Positions 53,662-59,465 of a stretch of DNA of 59,465 nt are shown here, in pieces (within the stretch, counting starts at the first letter, position 1; each line of letters opens with the position of its first letter). The position numbers and the translations under genes were made by a program. The DNA comes from an uncultured Bacteroidales bacterium (GTDB taxonomy: Bacteria; Bacteroidota; Bacteroidia; Bacteroidales; JAUNSR01): assembly GCA_947074105.1 (NCBI GenBank), contig CAMTON010000010.1, forward strand, positions 1 to 59,465, read 5' to 3'. Under the pieces are notes generated by a model, which was not told the origin of the DNA, did not search any database, and worked only from the letters and a program-made list of their open reading frames with translations.

Positions 53662-55254
53662 CTATGAATTCTGTTTTTTATTATTATCCGAAGTTTCGTG
53701 GTAATCATTTTCAGTATTGACCGACCATATCTCTTCTTTATTATTTGTACCTGCATTAATATCGTCAACTGCCATCATTGCCGTAAGCATCGAATGATCC
53801 ATATTGTTGTAGCGATGTTGTCCATTACGTCCTATGCAGTAAAGATTGTCTATGCCGTTAAGAAACTCTATTACTTTATCAAGCTGATAATAAGTACCGT
53901 GATAGCCAGGATAAGCTTTTTTTATCTTGACATGTACAGAATCAAGAACATCGGCAGAATCAATCATTCCAATCTTTTCCAGCTCTTCGATTGCCATTTT
54001 TCTGAATGAAGCCTCATCCATTTCCCACATCTCATCTCCTTCTGTACAGAAATATTCAAGACCAAGCCATATCGTATTTTCATAGTCGTTCACAAGATAT
54101 GGCGACCAGTTATTAAATACCTGCAGGCGTCCTATCTTAACATCTCTTTCCTGAATATATATCCATGTATCCGGTATACGGTTTTGGAAAGTTTTGATCT
54201 TTGTGGAATTGTTGATTTTCATTTTTTTCATCAACAGTCCCACCGTAATGAAATCACGATAAGGAAGCTCATTACTTATTTTCCTTATCTCTTCAGGAAC
54301 TTCAATACCTTCCAGTGCAGGAATAAGATCTTTAATCGGCATTGAAGAAAGAAAATAATCGCACGGATATTCTTTTTCTCCTTCTTTCGCCTCAACGACG
54401 ACGGAAGTAACTTTCTTATTATTGACTTTGATCTTTTTTACTGGAGAATCCATATATAATTCCCCTCCCTTTTCCTTTACATCATCGGCTACTGATTCCC
54501 ATAGCTGACCAGGTCCGAGTTTAGGATAGACAAACTGTTCGATAAGCGATGTCTCTACCTGAGAATTATCTTTCTTTCCGCCTAAGTTTTTTGAAATTAC
54601 ATCTTTCAGGATCGCAAAGACCGATAAGCCTTTCACTCGTTGCGAACCCCAGTCTGCTCCCAGTTTAGAAGGATGCACTCCCCAAACCTTTTCTGTATAA
54701 TCTTCGAAAAACATTTTATAAAGCGGTTTTCCGAATCTGTTGATATAAAAATCTTCAAGTGAATTTTCTTCTCTTTTCGAAATAAGAGAACTGCAATATC
54801 CTAACCCCGCATTAACGGTATTTGAAAGTCCCATACCGGTAAATGTCGACAGTTTAAGAGAAATAGGATAATCGAAAAAGTGACGGAGATAGAATATTCT
54901 TGATATTCGCTGTCGTATCAGCATAACACGGTTTTCAAGTTCCGGATCTGGTCCTTCCTTTGCAAACTCCTTGAATGTATTTTGCAGAAGTATATCATCC
55001 TGTGAAGGTTTTGCCTGCAGTGGCATTATTTCATCCCAGAAATCCTTCACTCTTTCATTTTTTGAGAAAAAACGATGACCGCCTATATCCATTCTGTTGC
55101 CTTTATATTTTACAGTCTTGGATATACCTCCGATTTCATCGCTGCTTTCAAAAACGATAGGATGAATATTATTATTTCTGAGAAACTCGTATGCTGCCGT
55201 CAGACCGGCAGGACCGGCTCCTGCAATTATTGCGCACCTTTGATCTTTTTCCAT
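53662..55254 (-). CDS. NAD(P)/FAD-dependent oxidoreductase (UDP-galactopyranose mutase/amine-oxidase-like)
   Basis: A 530-residue flavoprotein. The FAD dinucleotide site is at the N-terminus ([21 protein letters not shown]), followed by the ribose-binding Glu region ([15 protein letters not shown]) and the [12 protein letters not shown] segment typical of protoporphyrinogen-oxidase, desaturase and UDP-galactopyranose-mutase-like enzymes. The C-terminal segment [23 protein letters not shown] closes the flavin site. Such proteins in Bacteroidales often lie in cell-surface polysaccharide loci; this one stands alone. The substrate is unknown. The C-terminal tail is polar and probably disordered. 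Confidence 0.88.
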   Translation of the reverse strand: MEKDQRCAIIAGAGPAGLTAAYEFLRNNNIHPIVFESSDEIGGISKTVKYKGNRMDIGGHRFFSKNERVKDFWDEIMPLQAKPSQDDILLQNTFKEFAKEGPDPELENRVMLIRQRISRIFYLRHFFDYPISLKLSTFTGMGLSNTVNAGLGYCSSLISKREENSLEDFYINRFGKPLYKMFFEDYTEKVWGVHPSKLGADWGSQRVKGLSVFAILKDVISKNLGGKKDNSQVETSLIEQFVYPKLGPGQLWESVADDVKEKGGELYMDSPVKKIKVNNKKVTSVVVEAKEGEKEYPCDYFLSSMPIKDLIPALEGIEVPEEIRKISNELPYRDFITVGLLMKKMKINNSTKIKTFQNRIPDTWIYIQERDVKIGRLQVFNNWSPYLVNDYENTIWLGLEYFCTEGDEMWEMDEASFRKMAIEELEKIGMIDSADVLDSVHVKIKKAYPGYHGTYYQLDKVIEFLNGIDNLYCIGRNGQHRYNNMDHSMLTAMMAVDDINAGTNNKEEIWSVNTENDYHETSDNNKKQNS

Positions 55255-55634
55255 CAGGAGTATTTTTCTTAAGTTAGTTAGGTTAATTAATAAATATTGC
55301 GTTGAGATTCCCTTCTTAATCCGGTATCACACTTCAAACAATAGTAAAATGAAACCTAAGAGAAAGTAAAGATATGAAATTATAAAGAATTAAAAAACCG
55401 CCATTATACCTAATCAACTATTATCAGAGAATGATTATTCCATTCTTTATATCACGTTATAAAAGATAGTGATATCTTACAGTTTCAGTTCCCTGACTTA
55501 TCGCTTACGGATCATTATACCTTTTTTAAAACTTACATAATCAGGAATGATAAACATTTATACTTAAAAAAAATCCTTCTGTCCGTAAAGGAAGAAGGAT
55601 TTTTTATTATCTGTATTTATCTTGAATTTCCGGA
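55255..55634. other. Gene-free region between asnS and the FAD oxidoreductase
   Basis: Apart from the asnS terminator (55568-55606) I see no gene, RNA or repeat. It should contain the promoter of the leftward oxidoreductase, but no TAnnTTTG box is obvious. Confidence 0.5.
55568..55606 (-). terminator. Terminator of asnS
   Basis: AAATCCTTCT pairs with AGAAGGATTT, with A and T runs on both sides. It lies 29 bases after the asnS stop. Confidence 0.8.
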
Positions 55635-57038
55635 TTAGAATTCCGCATTATTAGGAGTTCTAGGGAAAGGAATTACGTCACGGATATTCGACATACCTGT
55701 CACGAAAAGCAGAAGTCTTTCGAAACCAAGACCGAAACCTGAATGAGGCGCTGTTCCGAAACGGCGGGTATCAAGATACCACCATATATCCTTTTCAGGA
55801 ACACCCATCTCCTGTGCTCTTGTTCTTAGTTTTTCAAGATTTTCTTCTCTCTCAGAACCACCGATGATTTCTCCGATCTTAGGGAAAAGAACATCCATCG
55901 CTCTTACTGTTTTTCCGTCTTCATTCTGTTTCATATAGAATGATTTGATTTCCTTAGGATAATCAGTCAGGATAACAGGACATTTGAAGTGTTCTTCCAC
56001 AAGATAACGCTCATGCTCAGATGCAAGATCCGCACCCCAGAAAATAGGGAATTCGAATTTCTTACCGTTAGCTACAGCTTCTTCAAGGATTTTCACACCT
56101 TCTGTATAAGGAAGTCTTATGAAGTTATTATCAATTACGAAATGCAGACGTTCGATAAGCTCTTTGTCATACATATCGCTAAGGAACTTAAGATCTTCCT
56201 GACAGTTGTCAAGAGCCCACTGAATACAGTGTTTGATAAAGTCTTCAGCAAGGTCCATATTATCACCGATCTCATTGAATGCGACTTCCGGCTCAACCAT
56301 CCAGAATTCAGCAAGATGACGCGGAGTATTCGAGTTCTCTGCACGGAATGTAGGTCCGAAAGTATAAACAGAACCAAGTGCCATTGCCGCAAGTTCACCT
56401 TCAAGCTGTCCTGATACTGTCAGAGAAGCCTGACGTCCGAAAAAGTCATTACCATAGTCAATAGATCCCTGCTCATCTTTTTTAAGATCATAAAGATTCA
56501 TTGTAGTAACCTGGAACATCTGTCCGGCACCTTCACAGTCAGAAGCAGTGATAATTGGTGAATGGAAATAGAAGAATCCTCTTTTGTGAAAGAAATCATG
56601 AATAGCCATCGCCATATTGTGACGAACACGAAACACCGCACCGAAAGTATTCGTACGCGGACGTAAATGCGCTATTTCACGAAGGAATTCCAGAGTATGT
56701 CCCTTTTTCTGTAAAGGATATGTATTAGGATCCGCTTCACCAAGTACTTCAAGTTCCGTTGCCAGAACTTCGCATTTCTGCTGTCCCTGAGATTCCACAA
56801 GTTTTCCGTTTACGCTTACGCATGCTCCGGTTGTTATTTTCTTTAATGTATCCTCATCAAAGTTTGCTACATCGACTACAACCTGAATATTAGCCAGGCC
56901 TGATCCGTCATTTATAGCTATGAAGTTTACGTTTTTATTTCCTCTTTTTGTTCTTACCCAGCCTTTCACGTTAACGGGTGCATCAAATGCATCGCTTTTT
57001 AAAAGGTCGGCAACCTTAGTTCTGACAATCTTTTCCAT
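55635..57038 (-). CDS. asnS: Asparaginyl-tRNA synthetase
   Basis: A 467-residue class II synthetase that charges tRNA-Asn. I start it at the ATG at 57038 ([14 protein letters not shown]). The ATG at 57071 would add 11 residues and overlap the upstream gene by eight bases. The N-terminal OB anticodon-binding domain (about 15-105, [23 protein letters not shown]) precedes the catalytic core with motif 2 ([21 protein letters not shown]) and motif 3 ([27 protein letters not shown]). The stop of the pseudouridine synthase gene lies 25 bases upstream, so the two are an operon. Confidence 0.96.
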   Translation of the reverse strand: MEKIVRTKVADLLKSDAFDAPVNVKGWVRTKRGNKNVNFIAINDGSGLANIQVVVDVANFDEDTLKKITTGACVSVNGKLVESQGQQKCEVLATELEVLGEADPNTYPLQKKGHTLEFLREIAHLRPRTNTFGAVFRVRHNMAMAIHDFFHKRGFFYFHSPIITASDCEGAGQMFQVTTMNLYDLKKDEQGSIDYGNDFFGRQASLTVSGQLEGELAAMALGSVYTFGPTFRAENSNTPRHLAEFWMVEPEVAFNEIGDNMDLAEDFIKHCIQWALDNCQEDLKFLSDMYDKELIERLHFVIDNNFIRLPYTEGVKILEEAVANGKKFEFPIFWGADLASEHERYLVEEHFKCPVILTDYPKEIKSFYMKQNEDGKTVRAMDVLFPKIGEIIGGSEREENLEKLRTRAQEMGVPEKDIWWYLDTRRFGTAPHSGFGLGFERLLLFVTGMSNIRDVIPFPRTPNNAEF

Positions 57039-57063
57039 TTTAAGCAACTTGCTATTTAAAATT

Positions 57064-58512
57064 TTATTCAAATGCTCCCATACGAAGCATGTTCACTTCC
57101 TGTTGAGTTAAATAACGCCAGCGTCCTCTCGGCACGTTTTTCTTCGTTAAGCCGGCAAAGTAAACTCTGTCTAATTTTATCACTCTGTAACCAAGATGTT
57201 CGAAAATTCTTCTTACGATACGGTTACGTCCTGAATGGATTTCTATTCCTACCTGATTTCTGTCTTCCTCATTTGCATAGCTGATAGCATCTGCATGGAT
57301 TTCTCCGTCTTCAAGTGTTATACCATCAGCAATCTTAGCAAGATCGTCCTCCGTAATATCTTTATCCAGCCATACATGATAGATTTTTTTCTTCACAAAC
57401 TTAGGATGAGTAAGTTTAGATGCAAGATCTCCGTCATTTGTAAGAAGAAGCACTCCTGTTGTATTTCTGTCAAGACGACCTACAGGATAGATTCTTTCAG
57501 ACGCAGCATTGCGAACGATATCCATTACAGTAAGGCGTCCGTGAGGATCTTCAGATGTTGTTACGCAATCTTTCGGTTTGTTAAGAAGAACGTAAACTTT
57601 TCTTTCAAGGTTGATAGGCTGATCATTGAAAAGCACGCTGTCATTTCTATGGATCTTAGTTCCCATCTCTGTGATAACCTCTCCGTTTACCTTAACCGCA
57701 CCGTTTGCGATGAACTCATCCGCTTCTCTTCTTGAACATACACCTGCATTAGCAAGATATTTGTTCAAACGGATTGGTTCGTTTGGATCAGTCAGCAGAT
57801 CTTTATATTCAAGCTGTTTTTTCTGACTGTATTTATCATTAGGATTGTATCTGTTATTGTTGTTGCTGTAACCACCGCCACGATTGTTGTTATAACCACC
57901 GCCACCACGGTTGTTATTGTAGCCGCCGCCACGATTGTTATTATAACCACCGCCGCCACGGTTGTTGTTGTAACCGCCGCCGTTGTTGTCTCTGCGCTGG
58001 TATCCGCCTTCGCGTTGCTGATATCCACCGCCGTTATTATCTCTGCGCTGGTATCCGCCACCGTTGTTGTCTCTGCGCTGATATCCGCCTTCACGCTGCT
58101 GATATCCGCCTCCGTTATTATCTCTGCGCTGATATCCACCTTCACGCTGCTGATATCCGCCGCCGTTATTATCTCTGCGCTGGTATCCGCCTTCACGCTG
58201 CTGATATCCGCCCTGACGTGGCTGATAACCGCCTTCACGCTGCTGATATCCGCCCTGACGTGGCTGATAACCGCCTTCGCGCTGCTGATATCCACCCTGA
58301 CGTGGCTGATAACCGCCTCTGTCCTGATTGTCATATCTGCGAGCAGGCTGTTCACCGTCGGATTCTGATCTGTTAACTTTGATTACGCGTGGACGAGACT
58401 GTCCTTCGGTTCTGTTATAATTTACTCTCTCATAATTTTCTGAATTGCCTTCTCGGCCGGGACCTTCACTTCTTGTTATACGAGGTCTTTTTTTACCTTG
58501 TTCTCTTTCCAT
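57064..58512 (-). CDS. RluB/RsuA-family rRNA pseudouridine synthase with long Gly/Arg/Tyr/Asn-rich repeat region
   Basis: A 482-residue protein. Residues 1-65 are basic and polar. Residues about 66-217 are a low-complexity tract in three blocks: alternating [14 protein letters not shown] (66-107), [11 protein letters not shown] with GGYQQRE (108-180) and GGYNNNRGG (181-217). An S4 RNA-binding domain (about 247-305, [22 protein letters not shown]) and a pseudouridine synthase domain follow, with catalytic Asp348 in [20 protein letters not shown]. The C-terminal half matches RluB/RsuA enzymes, which modify 23S or 16S rRNA. Typical RluB is about 240-290 residues, so the tract nearly doubles it. 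It resembles RGG/YGG RNA-binding tails. Co-transcribed with asnS. Confidence 0.93.
   Translation of the reverse strand: MEREQGKKRPRITRSEGPGREGNSENYERVNYNRTEGQSRPRVIKVNRSESDGEQPARRYDNQDRGGYQPRQGGYQQREGGYQPRQGGYQQREGGYQPRQGGYQQREGGYQRRDNNGGGYQQREGGYQRRDNNGGGYQQREGGYQRRDNNGGGYQRRDNNGGGYQQREGGYQRRDNNGGGYNNNRGGGGYNNNRGGGYNNNRGGGGYNNNRGGGYSNNNNRYNPNDKYSQKKQLEYKDLLTDPNEPIRLNKYLANAGVCSRREADEFIANGAVKVNGEVITEMGTKIHRNDSVLFNDQPINLERKVYVLLNKPKDCVTTSEDPHGRLTVMDIVRNAASERIYPVGRLDRNTTGVLLLTNDGDLASKLTHPKFVKKKIYHVWLDKDITEDDLAKIADGITLEDGEIHADAISYANEEDRNQVGIEIHSGRNRIVRRIFEHLGYRVIKLDRVYFAGLTKKNVPRGRWRYLTQQEVNMLRMGAFE
57862..58317 (-). repeat. In-frame tandem repeats inside the RluB-like gene
   Basis: Degenerate 21- to 30-base units encode the GGYQ(P/Q)R(Q/E), YQRRDNNGG and YNNNRGGG peptide repeats. 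The repetition creates long open frames in other registers on both strands, which are not genes. Confidence 0.9.
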
Positions 58513-59190
58513 GGGAAATAATATATTTGTTTTGGAATTTAGCCTCGCGGCTTTTTCTATGCTCTCTCTAATTTTTAAATCACTTTATTTTTTACCTCTT
58601 CATAAAAAATAATTCTTATCTGAATTTGCTTTTTTATTTATTAAGTCTGCCAAACAAAGATAATTAATATTTTGAATTATGCGCCGAGGTGTTTGTCTTT
58701 AAGTATCTTAAATGATTTCTTCTAAGTATCTGTTGAACGTTTAAGTTTAATCTATGGTTGTTTTTTTATTTCAGACTATTTATTTTAATGCAGATACGAA
58801 TATTACAAGCAGACTATCAGTCCGTTCAGTTAAAATTTATAGTAAGTTTTTATATCCTACAAAGAAATAAATTATTTCAAATTACCGGTATTATAAAATC
58901 AACACTAAAGTTTCCCTATTGGTTTTCCCTGATATATATCTATTTATAAATATTTTGCACTAAAGTTATAATTTTTAATTAATCTGTTATCACTTTATGT
59001 TATTAAAATTCACGTCATTCCGCTTATTTTTACAGTTATGGATGTCATAATTTATTTATTGCGAAATATTTTTCTTAAACCCAATCGGAAACCCGTTTAC
59101 TATGGCGGGAATCACTGTATTTACCATAAAAGAAAAGAACTATAATCTGAGGTATATATAAAAACAAAGGAGCTCCAGTGGAACTCCTTG
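58513..59190. other. Gene-free region between the RluB-like gene and the tRNAs
   Basis: 678 bases of AT-rich DNA. The only candidate signal is a TATCTTTG -7 box on the minus strand at 58655-58662 for the leftward gene. Short reading frames here (for example 58758-58949) look random. No RNA gene is recognised. Confidence 0.55.
58655..58662 (-). promoter_or_regulatory. Possible -7 box of the rluB-asnS operon
   Basis: TATCTTTG on the minus strand fits TAnnTTTG and gives a 5' leader of about 140 bases. No -33 match is seen. Confidence 0.35.
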
Positions 59191-59272
59191 TGCGGATGAA
59201 GGGACTCGAACCCCCACGCCTCTCGGCATCAGATCCTAAGTCTGACGTGGCTACCAATTACACCACATCCGC
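59191..59272 (-). tRNA. tRNA-Leu (anticodon UAG)
   Basis: A full cloverleaf on the minus strand: acceptor GCGGATG/CATCCGC with discriminator A, anticodon stem TCAGA/TCTGA with loop CTTAGGA (anticodon TAG), a long class II variable arm, and the T loop TTCGAGT. No CCA is encoded. The 82-base length fits tRNA-Leu. Confidence 0.93.
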
Positions 59273-59296
59273 AAGGGATCTTTTCTTTCAAAAAGG

Positions 59297-59371
59297 TGGG
59301 CGTTGACGGATTCGAACCGCCGACCCTCTGCTTGTAAGGCAGATGCTCTGAACCAGCTGAGCTAAACGCCC
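59297..59371 (-). tRNA. tRNA-Val (anticodon UAC), first copy
   Basis: A 75-base cloverleaf: acceptor GGGCGTT/AACGCCC with discriminator A, anticodon stem TCTGC/GCAGA with loop CTTACAA (anticodon TAC), and the T loop TTCGAAT. No CCA is encoded. Confidence 0.95.
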
Positions 59372-59411
59372 CTTTCGGGTTTTCGAAAAACAAAGTATCG
59401 GTTTTTTTTAG

Positions 59412-59465
59412 TGGGCGTTGACGGATTCGAACCGCCGACCCTCTGCTTGTAAGGCAGATGCTCTG
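59412..59465 (-). tRNA. tRNA-Val (anticodon UAC), second copy, cut by the window end
   Basis: The 54 visible bases are identical to the corresponding part of the first tRNA-Val copy, from the discriminator through the anticodon into the D arm. The 5' end lies beyond the window. Confidence 0.93.

Noticed and set aside
57792..58368. Long open frames on both strands (187 and 117 codons) overlapping the RluB-like gene
   Set aside because: They arise from reading the Gly/Arg/Tyr repeat DNA in other registers. Their repetitive Ile/Ser/Ala/Val products have no protein features, whereas the called frame runs into S4 and pseudouridine synthase domains.

Overview
This window reads as a chromosomal segment of a low-GC member of the order Bacteroidales (phylum Bacteroidota). 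The markers are a SusC/SusD pair under an ECF sigma/FecR pair, promoters of the Bacteroides type (TTTG, about 19 bases, TAnnTTTG), TlpA/DUF4369 thioredoxin lipoproteins, a glycine-lipid acyltransferase pair, and periplasmic TPR-containing histidine kinases. I cannot name a genus. There are no insertion sequences, phage genes or CRISPR arrays. The only gene cut by the window edge is a tRNA-Val at the right end.

Layout. 0.3-8.4 kb (+): ECF sigma factor, FecR anti-sigma, SusC with an STN signalling domain, SusD, and a secreted thioredoxin; this is a complete cell-surface-signalling nutrient-uptake locus without any glycan-degrading enzyme. 8.5-13.4 kb (-): an NTF2-like protein, a beta-propeller lipoprotein, an alpha/beta-hydrolase fused to a beta-lactamase-like domain, and a lipocalin. 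14.0-20.0 kb (+): gltB-gltD glutamate synthase. 20.7-22.5 kb (+): glsA-glsB-like glycine lipid synthesis. 22.5-25.4 kb (-): a DUF3109 cysteine-rich protein and a DUF2264 secreted protein. 25.8-26.5 kb (+): gpmA. 26.9-32.9 kb (+): a large secreted modular protein, a 77-residue peptide and a sensor kinase whose sensor is a family-3 solute-binding domain. 33.1-34.5 kb (-): pepD. 34.8-37.7 kb (+): a His-rich small membrane or secreted protein and a TonB-dependent receptor, probably for a metal or metal complex.

38.0-44.7 kb (-): the leucine operon leuA-leuC-leuD-(second IPMS/citramalate synthase)-leuB. It is preceded by a full promoter, a 19-residue Leu/Ile-rich leader peptide and an attenuator terminator. 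45.2-49.3 kb (+): two tandem TPR histidine kinases with no response regulator. 49.5-51.0 kb (+): PadR regulator and PspC-domain membrane protein behind a 13-bp perfect inverted repeat. 51.1-58.5 kb (-): HIT protein, greA, a cysteine-less TlpA-like lipoprotein, an FAD oxidoreductase, asnS and a pseudouridine synthase with a long Gly/Arg/Tyr/Asn-rich repeat tail. 59.2 kb to the end (-): tRNA-Leu(UAG) and two copies of tRNA-Val(UAC).

The housekeeping core (glutamate and leucine synthesis, glycolysis, translation) is conventional. The most interesting parts are the leucine attenuator, the 26.9-32.9 kb secreted-protein/small-peptide/sensor-kinase cluster, the His-rich/TonB pair with a palindromic promoter, the repetitive RluB-like protein, and two unusual intergenic DNA structures at 13.6 kb and 37.7 kb. 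I saw no clear-cut new defence or mobile system.
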